From positions 1 through 64,000 of the forward strand of contig NZ_JAAGRY010000007.1 of NCBI RefSeq assembly GCF_015707995.1: 64,000 nucleotides of DNA. The letters run 5' to 3'. This DNA is from Microbacterium paulum (GTDB taxonomy: Bacteria > Actinomycetota > Actinomycetes > Actinomycetales > Microbacteriaceae). The position numbers and the translations under genes were made by a program. Under the pieces are notes generated by a model. It searched no databases. It was not told where the DNA came from and worked only from the letters and a program-made list of their open reading frames with translations. Shown piece by piece: positions 36,123 to 45,377 of this stretch (positions are counted from its first letter, which is position 1; every line of letters starts with the position of its first letter).

Positions 36123-36677
36123 ATGGCCGAATACACCGTGGGACTGATCGTGGGCTCCGTCTCGGAGCCATCGCTGAACCGCCGCTTCGCGGAGGCTCTC
36201 GTGCGGCTCGCTCCGGGCACCGGGCTCGTGATCAGCGAGATCCCGATCGCCGAGCTGCCCTTCTACGGCGCGCAGTACGACAAGGACTTCCCCGCCGTCG
36301 GGCGCGCGTTCAAAGACGCGGTCGACAGCGCCGACGGGCTGCTCATCGTCACCCCCGAGTACAACCGGTCGATCCCCGGTGCGCTCAAGAACGCGCTCGA
36401 CTGGGCGTCGCGGCCCAGCGGGCAGAGTTCGCTCACCGGCAAGCCGACGGGGGTCACCGGGGCGAGCAAGGGGGCGATCTCGACCGCCCTGGCGCAGAGC
36501 CACCTGAAGTCGATCCTCGCCGCGCAGGGCGCGCCGCTGGTCGGGGCGCCCGAGGTCTACATCCGCATCACCGACGACTTCTTCACCGAGGACGGCGCCA
36601 TCGCGAACGAGGGCACGCGCGAGTTCCTCACCGCCTTCCTGCAGCGCCTGCACGAGCTCATCCGCCGCTGGCAGTAG
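36123..36677 (+). CDS. NADPH-dependent FMN reductase family protein
   Basis: A 184-aa flavodoxin-like oxidoreductase. LIVGSVSEPSLNRRFAEAL binds the FMN phosphate, and LIVTPEYNRSIPGALKNALD is the diagnostic substrate/flavin motif (E-Y-N-x-S-x-P-G-x-L-K-N). Relatives reduce quinones, azo dyes or chromate. CACGAT (36111-36116) sits 6 nt before ATG 36123. It is convergent with the exonuclease gene. Confidence 0.92.
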   Translation: MAEYTVGLIVGSVSEPSLNRRFAEALVRLAPGTGLVISEIPIAELPFYGAQYDKDFPAVGRAFKDAVDSADGLLIVTPEYNRSIPGALKNALDWASRPSGQSSLTGKPTGVTGASKGAISTALAQSHLKSILAAQGAPLVGAPEVYIRITDDFFTEDGAIANEGTREFLTAFLQRLHELIRRWQ

Positions 36678-36693
36678 CCCCGCCGGCGACCTC

Positions 36694-37533
36694 TCAGAAG
36701 ATCATCGGCCGGTCATCGTCGTCGGCCCCGTCGAGGTCGAGGTCGACCGTGACGGGCACGTGGTCGCTCGGGATCTCGCCCTTGCGTTCGTCGCGGTGAA
36801 TGGATGCCGCGACGACGGCGTCGGCAAAGGCGTGCGAGCCGAGGATGAAGTCGATGCGCATGCCCTCGTTGCGGGGAAAGCGCAGCTGCTTGTAGTCCCA
36901 GTAGGTGTAGCCCGTGGGAACGAGCGGTCGCACGGCGTCGGCGAGGCCTGCGCCCAGCAGCGCCTGGAACGCCTCGCGCTCGGGCGGCGAGACGTGCGTC
37001 GAGACACCCTCGACGACGGTCGGGTCGCCGTTGTCGGCATCGGTCGGGGCGATGTTGAAGTCGCCCGTGAGTGCAAGCGCGAGGTCGGGGTTCTGCCGCA
37101 GCGAGTCGGCGGTGTAGCCGCGCAGCGCTTCGAGCCAGGCGAGCTTGTAGGTGTAGTGCGGGTCGTCGAGGCCGCGCCCGTTCGGCACGTAGAGGCTCCA
37201 GAGCTCGACCCCGTCGATCGTGCCGCCGATGGCGCGCGCCTCCTGCGGGGCATCCGGTCCGTCGTGCCCCTTCGCGAAGCCCGGCATGCCGGGAAAGCCG
37301 ATCTTCAGGTCGTCGATCGGCTCACGGCTCGCGATCGCGACACCGTTCCACTGGTTCAGTCCGTGCGCCTCGACCGTGTAGCCCGCGTCCTCGAACTGGG
37401 CGTAGGGGAACTGCTCGGGCTTGCACTTGATCTCCTGCATCAGCAGCACGTCGATGTCCTCCCGCACGCAGAACTCCACGGTGCGGATGACGCGGGCGCG
37501 GATCGAGTTGACGTTCCAGGTGGCGATGCGCAT
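36694..37533 (-). CDS. xthA: Exodeoxyribonuclease III / AP endonuclease
   Basis: A 279-aa DNA repair nuclease that cuts at abasic sites and trims 3' ends. Catalytic motifs are visible: ATWNVNSIRAR, LLMQEIKCK (metal Glu), LYVPNGR, LTGDFNIAPTD (Asp/Asn pair), RIDFILGS and the terminal SDHVPVTVDL (Asp-His). Start ATG 37533 is preceded by TACGCT (37541-37546) at 7 nt. The much longer open frame around it continues into antisense of pntB and is not real. Confidence 0.95.
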   Translation of the reverse strand: MRIATWNVNSIRARVIRTVEFCVREDIDVLLMQEIKCKPEQFPYAQFEDAGYTVEAHGLNQWNGVAIASREPIDDLKIGFPGMPGFAKGHDGPDAPQEARAIGGTIDGVELWSLYVPNGRGLDDPHYTYKLAWLEALRGYTADSLRQNPDLALALTGDFNIAPTDADNGDPTVVEGVSTHVSPPEREAFQALLGAGLADAVRPLVPTGYTYWDYKQLRFPRNEGMRIDFILGSHAFADAVVAASIHRDERKGEIPSDHVPVTVDLDLDGADDDDRPMIF

Positions 37534-37571
37534 GGCATCCAGCGTATTGCTCGCCGCCGACGTCGCCTGCC

Positions 37572-37603
37572 CGTGTCCGTCGCCCGCCGTGTCCGTCGCC
37601 CGC
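37572..37603. repeat. Perfect tandem 16-bp repeat
   Basis: CGTGTCCGTCGCCCGC occurs twice without a gap (37572-37587, 37588-37603) between pntB and xthA. Confidence 0.85.
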
Positions 37604-37607
37604 CGCG

Positions 37608-39056
37608 TCAGAGAGCGCCGAGGATGTCGGAGACGCGCTCCTTCGCGTCGCCGAAGAGCATCTGGGTGTTGTCGCGGAAGAACAGCGGGTTCTGCACGCC
37701 GGCGTAGCCCGAGGCCATGGAACGCTTGAACACCACCACGTCCTTCGCGTTCCACACCTGCAGCACCGGCATGCCGGCGATCGGCGAGCCCGGGTCCTCC
37801 GCCGCGGCGGGGTTGACGGTGTCGTTCGCCCCGATCACGAGCACGACGTCGGTGCCATCGAAGTCGGCGTTGATCTCGTCGAGCTCGAGCACGATGTCGT
37901 ACGGCACCTTCGCCTCGGCGAGCAGCACGTTCATGTGGCCGGGCAGGCGCCCGGCGACCGGGTGGATGCCGAAGCGCACGTCGACCCCGCGCGCGCGCAG
38001 CCTCTTCGTGAGGTCGGCGACGGGGTACTGCGCCTGCGCGACCGCCATGCCGTAGCCGGGCGTGATGATGACCGAGCGGGCCTCGCGGAGGAGGTCGGCG
38101 ACCGACCCGGCATCCGTCTCGTGATACTCGCCCTGCTCTTCGTCGCCGTCCGAGCGCGGCGCCTCGATGCCGAAGCCGCCCGCGATGACCGACAGGAACG
38201 AGCGGTTCATCGCCTTGCACATGATGTACGACAGGTACGCACCCGACGAGCCGACGAGGGCTCCGGTGACGATCAGCAGGTCGTTGTTCAGCAGGAAGCC
38301 GGCCGCGGCCGCCGCCCAGCCCGAGTAGCTGTTGAGCATGGATACGACGACGGGCATATCTCCGCCGCCGATGGAGGCGACGAGGTGCCAGCCGAGGGCG
38401 AGGGCGAGCGCGGTGACGGCGACGAGCAGCCAGATCGAGGGGGTGATGACGTACCAGACGGTCAGCACGACGAACAGGACCAGTGCGCCGACATTGAGGT
38501 AGTTCTTGCCGGGCAGCATGAGCGGCTTCGACGACATGCGCCCCGAGAGCTTCAGGAACGCGACGATCGACCCGGTGAAGGTCACCGCCCCGATGAACAC
38601 GCCGATGAACACCTCGGCGTGGTGGATGCCGACGAGTTCGGCGGCGATGCCCTCGGCGTAGAGGTGCCCGTTCCACTCGACGAGCACGGCCGCGAGGCCG
38701 ACGAACGAGTGCAGCAGGGCGATGAGCTCGGGCATGCCGGTCATCTCGACGACGCGGGCGCGCCACAGGCCGATCGCGCCGCCGACGACGATCGCCGCGA
38801 CCATCAGGCCGACGCCGAGATAGAGCGTCACATCGTCGGGAACGAGCGAGCCGAACGAGATGACGAGCAGGAAGGTCGCGGCGAGCGCGATCGTCATGCC
38901 CGCGATGCCGTAGGCGACGCCACGGCGGGCGCTCTCCTGCTTGCTGAGGCCCGCGAGGGCCAGGATGAACAGCAGAGCCGCGACGATGTATGCCGCGACG
39001 GCGATGGACTGCACGAGCGCGAGGCCCGCGGCGGTGGAGGTGGAGACGAAGGTCAC
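37608..39056 (-). CDS. pntB: NAD(P) transhydrogenase subunit beta
   Basis: A 482-aa subunit of the proton-translocating transhydrogenase that makes NADPH from NADH. Eight or nine membrane segments are followed by the NADP-binding domain III with [18 protein letters not shown] and [15 protein letters not shown], and the conserved [17 protein letters not shown] near the end. It starts at GTG 39056, overlapping the pntA stop by GTGA. The length matches E. coli PntB. Confidence 0.96.
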   Translation of the reverse strand: MTFVSTSTAAGLALVQSIAVAAYIVAALLFILALAGLSKQESARRGVAYGIAGMTIALAATFLLVISFGSLVPDDVTLYLGVGLMVAAIVVGGAIGLWRARVVEMTGMPELIALLHSFVGLAAVLVEWNGHLYAEGIAAELVGIHHAEVFIGVFIGAVTFTGSIVAFLKLSGRMSSKPLMLPGKNYLNVGALVLFVVLTVWYVITPSIWLLVAVTALALALGWHLVASIGGGDMPVVVSMLNSYSGWAAAAAGFLLNNDLLIVTGALVGSSGAYLSYIMCKAMNRSFLSVIAGGFGIEAPRSDGDEEQGEYHETDAGSVADLLREARSVIITPGYGMAVAQAQYPVADLTKRLRARGVDVRFGIHPVAGRLPGHMNVLLAEAKVPYDIVLELDEINADFDGTDVVLVIGANDTVNPAAAEDPGSPIAGMPVLQVWNAKDVVVFKRSMASGYAGVQNPLFFRDNTQMLFGDAKERVSDILGAL

Positions 39057-40603
39057 TTCTGGTCACCCTTCTGGAACATGGCGAGCATGCGCCGGGTGAC
39101 GGCGAAGCCGCCGAAGATGTTGATGGATGCCACGAGCACCGCGATCGCGGCGAGTGTCTGCACGAGCGGGTTCGGCACGATGATCTGGGTCGTCGCGCCG
39201 ACGATGATGATGCCGCTGATGGCGTTGGTGATGCTCATGAGCGGGGTGTGCAGGGAGTGCGCGACCTTGCCGATGACGTAGAACCCGATCACGACCGAGA
39301 GCGTCAGCACGAGGAAGTGCTGCGGCAGCGGTGGCGGCGAGATCGCGCATACGAGAAAGAGGGCGGCGATGCCCGCGGCGATGAGGCCCGACTTCGCGCC
39401 CGCCGAGAGTTTCTTCTTCTCGGGTGCGACAGGAGTGGCGGCGGTCTGCGTCTTAGCGGCCGGGGCCGCAGACACCTGCACGGCCGGCGGCGGCCAGGTC
39501 ACGGCGCCGTCGCGGGTGACGGTGACCGAGCGCTGCACGACATCGTTCTCGTCGTAGACGACCGTGCCGTCTTTCGCGGGGGTGAGGAGCGTCATGAGGT
39601 TCAGCAGGTTGGTGCCGTACAGCTGCGACGCCTGCTGCGGCAGGCGCCCCGCGAGGTCGGTGTACCCCAGGATCACGACGCCGTTCTCGGTGACGACCCG
39701 TTCGCCGGCGACCGAGCCTTCGACGTTGCCGCCCTGACCGGCGGCCATGTCGACGACGACGCTGCCGGGCTTCATGCTCGCCACGTCGGCCGCGGTGAGC
39801 AGGCGCGGGGCGGCGCGCCCCGGGATGAGGGCGGTCGTGATGACGATGTCGACGTCGGCGGCCTGGTCGCTGTAGAGCTTCGCGGCGGCCGTGTCGTAGG
39901 CGGCGCTCGTCGCCTTGGCGTAGCCGTCGCTCGAGACCTCTTTGGCCTCGTCGGGCACGACGACGTCGAGGTAGGTGCCGCCGATCGACGCCACCTGGTC
40001 GGCGACCTCGGGGCGCGGGTCGGTGGCGCGCACGATCGCGCCGAGGCTCGAGGCGGCGCCGATCGCGGCGAGGCCGGCGACGCCCGCTCCCGCGACGAGC
40101 ACCTTGGCGGGCGGCACCTTGCCGGCCGCGGTGACCTGCCCGGTGAAGAAGCGGCCGAACTCGTTCGCCGCCTCGACGACGGCGCGGTAGCCGGCGATGT
40201 TGGCCATCGAGCTCAGCACGTCCATCGACTGGGCGCGAGATATGCGCGGCACGGCATCCATCGCGAGGGCGGTCACTCCGCGTGCCGCGAGCGCCGCGAG
40301 CAGATCGGGCGAGAGCGCGGGCGCGAGCACGCCGACGAGCGTGGCGCCCGGCTGCAGCAGCGCGATCTCCGCCTCGGTCGGTGCGGCGACCTTGAGCACG
40401 ATGTCGGAACCCCAGGCGGTGGCCCGGTCGACGATCGCTGCGCCGGATGCCTCGTACGAGGCATCCGGGAACGACGACTCGTGCCCCGCACTCGTTTCGA
40501 CGACGATGTCGTAGCCGAGTGCGCGGAGCTTCGCTGCGGTCTGGGGTGTGGCGGCGACGCGTGTTTCGCCGGGCTGTTCGGTCACGATCCCGATGCGGGT
40601 CAT
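39053..40603 (-). CDS. pntA: NAD(P) transhydrogenase subunit alpha (full-length, AA+AB)
   Basis: A 516-aa subunit containing both the NAD-binding domain I and the membrane part found as separate PntAA and PntAB proteins in some bacteria. N-terminal [16 protein letters not shown], central [19 protein letters not shown], and C-terminal membrane helices with [20 protein letters not shown]-like segments ([16 protein letters not shown]). A Pro/Ala-rich linker (about residues 375-405) joins the parts. ATG 40603 has AAAGGAGAG upstream. It is the first gene of pntAB. Confidence 0.96.
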   Translation of the reverse strand: MTRIGIVTEQPGETRVAATPQTAAKLRALGYDIVVETSAGHESSFPDASYEASGAAIVDRATAWGSDIVLKVAAPTEAEIALLQPGATLVGVLAPALSPDLLAALAARGVTALAMDAVPRISRAQSMDVLSSMANIAGYRAVVEAANEFGRFFTGQVTAAGKVPPAKVLVAGAGVAGLAAIGAASSLGAIVRATDPRPEVADQVASIGGTYLDVVVPDEAKEVSSDGYAKATSAAYDTAAAKLYSDQAADVDIVITTALIPGRAAPRLLTAADVASMKPGSVVVDMAAGQGGNVEGSVAGERVVTENGVVILGYTDLAGRLPQQASQLYGTNLLNLMTLLTPAKDGTVVYDENDVVQRSVTVTRDGAVTWPPPAVQVSAAPAAKTQTAATPVAPEKKKLSAGAKSGLIAAGIAALFLVCAISPPPLPQHFLVLTLSVVIGFYVIGKVAHSLHTPLMSITNAISGIIIVGATTQIIVPNPLVQTLAAIAVLVASINIFGGFAVTRRMLAMFQKGDQK

Positions 40604-40724
40604 GGCTCTCCTTTGGTTCTGCGCCCGTCGCGGACGCCGATCCCGACTCTAGGGCGCATGCTGCGCGTCGCGAACGACATGTCATGGGAAAAAACGCGGT
40701 TCCTTGCATCCGTAGACTTTCCGC

Positions 40725-41300
40725 ATGACCGTCGCCTCTACGCCCGCACTCGAGTCTGACCGCCAAGCGCTCATCGCCCTGATCGGTGAGGAGGCCGTCT
40801 TCCACGGCGACTTCACCCTGTCGAGCGGAAAGAAGGCGACGTATTACGTCGACATGCGAAAGCTGACCCTCGACCACCGAGCCGCTCCCGCGATCGGTCG
40901 GCTCGTGCTCGACATCGTGCGCGATCTCGACGTCGACGCGGTCGGCGGGCTCACGCTCGGTGCCGACCCGATCGCGAACGCGGCACTGCACGCGTCGGTC
41001 GCCGCCGATGCCCCGGTCGACGCGTTCGTCGTGCGCAAAGAGCCGAAAGACCACGGTCGCGGCCGTCAGATCGAGGGTGCCGAGGTCGCCGGCAAGCGCG
41101 TCGTGATCGTCGAAGACACCTCGACCACGGGCGGGTCGCCCCTCAAGGCCGCGCAGGTGGCGAAGGATGCCGGGGCCGACGTCGTCGCCGTCGTCACCGT
41201 CGTCGACCGCAAGACCGGCGCGCAGGCCGCCGTCGAGGCCGCCGGTTTCGAATGGCGCTCGATCATCGACCTCGACGACCTGGGGCTCGAGGCGCAGTAG
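40725..41300 (+). CDS. pyrE: Orotate phosphoribosyltransferase
   Basis: A 191-aa enzyme converting orotate and PRPP to OMP in pyrimidine synthesis. SGKKATYYVDMRKLTLDHR is the substrate loop and RVVIVEDTSTTGGSPLKAA the PRPP-binding motif. A leaderless start is indicated by TAGACT (40713-40718), 6 nt before ATG. No other pyr gene is nearby. It is divergent from pntAB. Confidence 0.96.
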   Translation: MTVASTPALESDRQALIALIGEEAVFHGDFTLSSGKKATYYVDMRKLTLDHRAAPAIGRLVLDIVRDLDVDAVGGLTLGADPIANAALHASVAADAPVDAFVVRKEPKDHGRGRQIEGAEVAGKRVVIVEDTSTTGGSPLKAAQVAKDAGADVVAVVTVVDRKTGAQAAVEAAGFEWRSIIDLDDLGLEAQ

Positions 41301-41355
41301 GGGAGCGCTGGGCTGAGGCCAGCGGACCGAGGCATCCATGTTGAGGCATTTGCGC

Positions 41356-41364
41356 TAGAATTCT
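41356..41364 (+). promoter_or_regulatory. -10 box and palindrome of the toxin-antitoxin operon
   Basis: TAGAAT (41356-41361) lies 7 nt before the antitoxin ATG, indicating a leaderless mRNA. It overlaps the palindrome AGAATTCT (41357-41364), a plausible half of an autoregulatory operator for the Phd/YefM protein. Confidence 0.5.
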
Positions 41365-41368
41365 GCAC

Positions 41369-41653
41369 ATGACGGTTCTGTCCCTCGCAGATGCGCGCGC
41401 CTCGCTGAGTAAGCACATCGAGTCGGCGGCGACCACTCATGAGCGCTTCGAGATCACCCGCAACGGGGCCCGAGTCGCCGTGCTGCTCAGCGCGGACGAT
41501 TACGACTCGCTCATCGAAACGGTCGATATCTTGAGCAGTCCCGAAGAGGTCGCCGGTCTGCGGGTGGCGATCGCGGAGCTCGATTCGGAAGATGTGTCGT
41601 CGGCCGAGCAGGTTCGCGCGGCGATGGTCGCGCGCGGTCGCCTGGCCGAGTGA
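41369..41653 (+). CDS. Phd/YefM-family antitoxin
   Basis: A 94-aa antitoxin. The N-terminal DNA-binding Phd fold is visible in MTVLSLADARASLSKHIES and FEITRNGARVAVLLSADDYD. The C-terminal acidic helix (EDVSSAEQVRAAMVARGRL) should wrap the toxin. Its stop overlaps the toxin GTG by 4 nt, the usual coupling in such modules. The complex is expected to repress its own leaderless promoter. Confidence 0.92.
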   Translation: MTVLSLADARASLSKHIESAATTHERFEITRNGARVAVLLSADDYDSLIETVDILSSPEEVAGLRVAIAELDSEDVSSAEQVRAAMVARGRLAE

Positions 41654-41925
41654 GCGACGCCTACGAGGTCGTCTTCACGCGGTCGGCCAGACGCGCCCTC
41701 GAGATCACGCTCCCCGAGTCTGTCGCGGCGGCCGCCTTCGAGTTCATCGTCGGCCCGCTCGCGAGCAATCCTCGGAGAGTCGGAAAGCCCCTGCGCGAAC
41801 CGCTTGCGCCCCTCTACTCAGCGCGCCGCGGTGAGTACCGCGTTCTCTACCGGATCGAAGACCAGCGGCTGGTCATCGAGGTCGTCACCATCGAGCATCG
41901 TCGCGACGCTTACCATCGCCGCTGA
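41650..41925 (+). CDS. RelE/ParE-superfamily toxin
   Basis: A 91-aa toxin: YEVVFTRSARRALEITLPE at the start, PLREPLAPLYSARRGEYRVL in the centre and VIEVVTIEHRRDAYHRR at the end. The basic residues and terminal His/Tyr fit mRNA-cleaving RelE types rather than gyrase-targeting ParE, but this is not certain. It begins at GTG 41650 within the antitoxin stop (GTGA). Confidence 0.92.
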   Translation: MSDAYEVVFTRSARRALEITLPESVAAAAFEFIVGPLASNPRRVGKPLREPLAPLYSARRGEYRVLYRIEDQRLVIEVVTIEHRRDAYHRR

Positions 41926-42027
41926 GTGGCGGGCAGGCGCAGGGCGGAGCCGGGGCAGACCGCGCCGGGCGTCTTCCCAGGTGGGCGCGGTACGATGATC
42001 GGGATAGGCGAACTTCTCATTCGTCTC

Positions 42028-42064
42028 GCCCCGGCTGTGTGGTAACAGTCGGGGCTTTCTCTTT
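42028..42064 (+). terminator. Rho-independent terminator after the toxin-antitoxin pair
   Basis: GCCCCGGCTGT (42028-42038) pairs with ACAGTCGGGGC (42045-42055), with one G-U-type mismatch, followed by the pyrimidine-rich tail TTTCTCTTT. It is about 100 bp after the toxin stop; a TACGAT at 41991-41996 leaves room for a short independent RNA. Confidence 0.65.
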
Positions 42065-42067
42065 GCC

Positions 42068-43531
42068 TCAGGTTTTCAGAACGCGTTTTCGCAGCCGCGT
42101 GGGGGAGGTGGTCACCGGCCGCCACGCGCGGCGGGTGTCGTGCCACGGTGGCGCGAGTACTTCGGGCACGCCGCGGTTCATGCGGATGCTCCACCCGATC
42201 CGGTCGAGGAAGCGGTGGTGATACCAGCACAGCAGCACGCCGTTGTCGGTGTGCGTCGGCCCGCCGACCGCGTGTTCGGTGACGTGGTGGATCTCGCACC
42301 AGCCGGCGGGCGTGCCGCACCCGGGGATGATGCAGCCGCCGTCGCGCAGGGCGATCGCGCGGCGTTGGTGGCGGTTGAAGACGCGTTCCTCGGTGCCGAT
42401 AGCGAGGATCCGCCCGCCCTGCATCGTGACGCGCTGGATCACCCCGCCGCACGCGATGTGGCGGGCGACCGCCACGCTGATCGGCTGGTCGCACCCCTGC
42501 GCGTGCGCGTAGCCCGTGCCTCGCGCGAGATCGTCGGCGTCGACCGAGACCACGAGCGTCGGAGCGGCGCCGCCGATCGTCGGAAGCAGACCGGAGGATG
42601 CCGCGACGTGCACCGCCGCCGCGAGCGCATCGTGCTGGCGTTGTGCCCGGGTGCGATCGTCGCGGGCGGGAAGCGGCGGGAGCGCGTCGCCACCGTCTGC
42701 GGTGCAACCGTCTGCCATGCTCGAGGCGGTCGGGTCGTCGAAGGCGACCTTGGGCGAGAGGTGCGCGTCGAAGATCGTCTGCAACTGCGCCGCGACCTCG
42801 GGGAGCAGCAGACCTCGGACCGGCACGCCGTCGGGTGAGGCGACGCCCAGCACGAGCGCGCGCTTGCGCTCCGCGGCCCGCTCCCGCGGCTCGGCGCCGT
42901 CTTGATCGAGGGCGAGCGCCCACGTCTGTGCGTGGATCTTCAGCAGTGCGGCGCAGGCCGGCGGCGCGGCATCCGGCCCCTCTCCGCGCGCTTCGGCGAC
43001 GACGATGTCGGCCGCCTCGCGGCGCGCGCGTGCAGAGACGCGCGGCGCGGTCGCCTGCAGGGGATCGGTGATGGCGAGGATGCCGTCGACGCCGATCGTC
43101 CCGTCGACCATCGCCGCCCGCACGCTCGGGAACGGCGCATCGAGAGCCTCGCCTGTGGTGTCGGACACGGCGGGGCGCACGGCTTTCGCAGCCCGAAGGA
43201 GGCGTGCCGCGGTCTGCGGACCCACGCGGGTGAGCGACTGGACGAGCTCGACCGCGTCGCGGCATCCGAGGTGCGACGTCATGCGCTCGTCGCGCGCCGC
43301 CTGCTCGGAGCGGCGTGCGACCTCACCCACTGCGTGGACCAGCAGTGCTTCGGCGAGCCGCGCGAAGGCTGCGATGGCGGCCACCTGCTGGGCGAGTTCG
43401 GTCTCGGTCGCGCGCTCGAGCATCCGCTCGCTCGCCGCGTCGCGCACCAGCGCCGCGGCCTGCGTGCGCAGGTCGTCGAGCCGCTGAGCGAGGAGGTCCA
43501 TACGCCCCATTTTGGCAGGGGCGTCAGACAT
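42068..43531 (-). CDS. DUF222/13E12-type HNH endonuclease domain protein
   Basis: A protein of up to 487 aa with a long helical N-terminal DUF222 domain and a C-terminal HNH nuclease motif: CIIPGCGTPAGWCEIHHVTE, then GGPTHTDNGVLLCWYHHRFL, with paired zinc-type cysteines. These 13E12-repeat proteins are multicopy in actinobacteria and of uncertain role. ATG 43531 is the longest start; ATG 43501 (MDLLAQRLDD) or 43510 are plausible, and none has a clear signal. No flanking repeats point to mobility. Confidence 0.88.
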   Translation of the reverse strand: MSDAPAKMGRMDLLAQRLDDLRTQAAALVRDAASERMLERATETELAQQVAAIAAFARLAEALLVHAVGEVARRSEQAARDERMTSHLGCRDAVELVQSLTRVGPQTAARLLRAAKAVRPAVSDTTGEALDAPFPSVRAAMVDGTIGVDGILAITDPLQATAPRVSARARREAADIVVAEARGEGPDAAPPACAALLKIHAQTWALALDQDGAEPRERAAERKRALVLGVASPDGVPVRGLLLPEVAAQLQTIFDAHLSPKVAFDDPTASSMADGCTADGGDALPPLPARDDRTRAQRQHDALAAAVHVAASSGLLPTIGGAAPTLVVSVDADDLARGTGYAHAQGCDQPISVAVARHIACGGVIQRVTMQGGRILAIGTEERVFNRHQRRAIALRDGGCIIPGCGTPAGWCEIHHVTEHAVGGPTHTDNGVLLCWYHHRFLDRIGWSIRMNRGVPEVLAPPWHDTRRAWRPVTTSPTRLRKRVLKT

Positions 43532-43614
43532 TGGGCGGGTGAAAAGATCCCGTTCAGCTCAGAAAAATGTCTCGTTGCTGACGTCGATCGTGCGCAGGGT
43601 CGTTCACGAAATCG

Positions 43615-43803
43615 TCACCGCAGAAGGCCCGAGCGGCCCCGGTCGATCTGCGCCTGGATTTCTTCGCCGGCGCGGTGCAGCTCGGGGCCGAGGTGCGGGT
43701 CGACGCGGCTGCGGCGCATGCGCGGCACCGCGATGGCGGTGATGAGGGCGACGGCCAGCAGCGTCAGGCCTCCGGTGGTCATGGCGACGAGCAGTCCCGA
43801 CAT
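43615..43803 (-). CDS. Small membrane protein, 62 aa
   Basis: One membrane segment (TGGLTLLAVALITAIAVPRM) followed by a charged tail, DPHLGPELHRAGEEIQAQID. ATG 43803 follows GGAGATCGC. The function is unknown. It is divergent from the acetyltransferase gene. Confidence 0.7.
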   Translation of the reverse strand: MSGLLVAMTTGGLTLLAVALITAIAVPRMRRSRVDPHLGPELHRAGEEIQAQIDRGRSGLLR

Positions 43804-43890
43804 GCGATCTCCGTTCGTTCCCTCGAGGCTAGCCGGTGGTGCCGGCGCGCATAACCCCGCGGTGGGTGAGGGGTGCTGCACAATGCGGGG

Positions 43891-44298
43891 ATGGACTACG
43901 AACTCGACGCTGACCCTGCTCGCATTCAGCGCGAGGTCGTCTGGGCGTGGCTTTCGACCGAGGCGTATTGGGGGCGTCAGCGCACGCGTGCCGACGTCGA
44001 CACCCAGCTCGACGGCGCCTGGCGAGTCGTCGGCGCTTATCGCCGTGACACCGGCGAGCAGGTCGGCTTCGCCCGCGCGGTGTCTGACGGGGTCACCTTC
44101 GCCTACCTCGCCGACGTCTTCGTGCTCGACGCCCATCGAGGCAACGACCTCGGCAAGCGGATCGTGCGACTCATGATCGACGACGGGCCGGGCCGCGACT
44201 TCAGGTGGACGCTCTTCACGAAAGACGCCCACGGGCTCTATGAGCAGTTCGGGTTTGGAGCACCCGACGCGACGGCGATGGTTCGCGCCGCGCGGTGA
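43891..44298 (+). CDS. GNAT-family N-acetyltransferase
   Basis: A 135-aa acetyltransferase. TGEQVGFARAVSDGVTFAYL and DVFVLDAHRGNDLGKRIVRL form beta4 and the acetyl-CoA pyrophosphate loop (a variant of Q/RxxGxG/A). LYEQFGFGAPD closes the fold. Substrate unknown. CACAAT (43879-43884) lies 6 nt before ATG 43891. Confidence 0.88.
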   Translation: MDYELDADPARIQREVVWAWLSTEAYWGRQRTRADVDTQLDGAWRVVGAYRRDTGEQVGFARAVSDGVTFAYLADVFVLDAHRGNDLGKRIVRLMIDDGPGRDFRWTLFTKDAHGLYEQFGFGAPDATAMVRAAR

Positions 44299-44398
44299 GG
44301 TGCTGAGGTCGGCCTCTTGTCGCCCGAGTGCAGGCAGCTCCGGTGTGATCTCCTTGCGAACAATGGCGGTTTAGGTGTCAGGGGCACAGAAACTGCAA

Positions 44399-44923
44399 AT
44401 GGAAACTCAAGTAGCGCTCATCGCCGGATTGCTCACCCTTAGTGGCGTTGTCGTCACTGCGTTGGCGAGTGGCTTTGGTGCTGTGCTGAGACGCCGCTGG
44501 TCCCGAATGGACCGTGAGCAGGAGTTACTCGCCACTGAGCGACGCGAGCTTCGAGCCCTTCGACGTGAGGCATACGCGGAACTTCTATCGGGTTGCAATA
44601 GGGCTTCGAACGTTCTCCTGAGTTTTGCGAGTGGAGTCGCATCGGGCGAGTTGGCTCGCTGGTCGGAGTCCGCGACTGAAGCCGAGCAGCAGCGGTATCT
44701 GAAGAAAAATGCGCCCTACATCGAGGAGCTGGACGCGCTCAGCAACTCCGCAGCCGTAGTTGCCGGTCCAGAAGTTGCTCGTCTGATCAAACGGGTCGAG
44801 CTAGAGCTCATAGACGTATTTGCCGATGCTGCAAGTGGCGTAATTAGAGAGTTCGTCGAGTATCGAAGGACGCGCGATGAGTTGCTCGGGGCGATGCAAG
44901 CGGAGCTTTCGCACATCGGTTGA
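44399..44923 (+). CDS. Orphan hypothetical protein with N-terminal membrane segment
   Basis: A 174-aa protein: a membrane segment near residues 5-28 (ALIAGLLTLSGVVVTALASG), then a long charged helical region (MDREQELLATERRELRALRR) predicted as a coiled coil. GTG 44375 is an alternative start. Base composition is visibly lower in GC than the neighbours and rare codons (AGT, ATA, TTA-like) are common, suggesting recent transfer. No domain is recognised and no phage or transposon gene adjoins it. Confidence 0.65.
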   Translation: METQVALIAGLLTLSGVVVTALASGFGAVLRRRWSRMDREQELLATERRELRALRREAYAELLSGCNRASNVLLSFASGVASGELARWSESATEAEQQRYLKKNAPYIEELDALSNSAAVVAGPEVARLIKRVELELIDVFADAASGVIREFVEYRRTRDELLGAMQAELSHIG

Positions 44924-45377
44924 TCGCGAGACCCGCTTTTCGCATCGCCTGCTGCGGGCCACCGTCCGGCGGCGTCGATTGTGTCTTGCGTGAGCGATCC
45001 CTGAGCGGGCATTGCGTGGGAGTGGGGCCCGTCTGGCGCGGGATCAAATCGATGGGGCCGCCTCCGCCGCGATGTAACGACCAACATGGAAGGGCGTTCC
45101 GAGGACATCAGTCACCGTCGCACGGCCCGCGAGGCGCTAGTCCATGCGGCTGAAAATATGCCTGTTGCGTTCGCCGCGATACGTCCGAATCCGGTCGTGC
45201 TGCGCGCAGGGATCCTCGTCTTCAAGTATGCGACTTTGGTCCGTGTCCGTTCGCCCGCATGACTCGCCCGAAGCGCCGCGCGACAGCCGCGCGCTCTGCG
45301 CGACGCGCTCTCGATACGCCACACCCTGCGCGCCGACTCGGCACACCACGCTCACCGCAGCCACTCACCCACCCAAC
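44924..45377. other. Low-GC gap without a convincing gene
   Basis: This 454-bp stretch has mixed composition and no ORF with recognisable homology. The best candidate is the 58-codon frame listed separately. There is no tRNA-like or clear terminator structure. With the preceding orphan gene it may be one acquired fragment. Confidence 0.5.
45086..45262 (+). CDS. Possible small ORF, 58 aa
   Basis: MEGRSEDISHRRTAREALVH through VRVRSPA. It is a complete frame with some rare codons and no ribosome binding site. It may be a fragment of a lost gene. Low confidence. Confidence 0.25.
   Translation: MEGRSEDISHRRTAREALVHAAENMPVAFAAIRPNPVVLRAGILVFKYATLVRVRSPA

Noticed and set aside
37572-37603. The two-copy 16-bp repeat as a CRISPR-like array
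   Set aside because: Copies are adjacent without spacers and no cas gene is present.
36694-39066. A 790-codon frame that would fuse exonuclease III to an upstream domain
   Set aside because: The upstream portion is an offset reading of pntB; xthA has its own ATG 37533 with a TACGCT box.
42068-43531. The HNH protein as a homing endonuclease or part of a mobile element
   Set aside because: It has the DUF222/13E12 architecture common as chromosomal genes, with no intron, inverted repeats or target duplications beside it.
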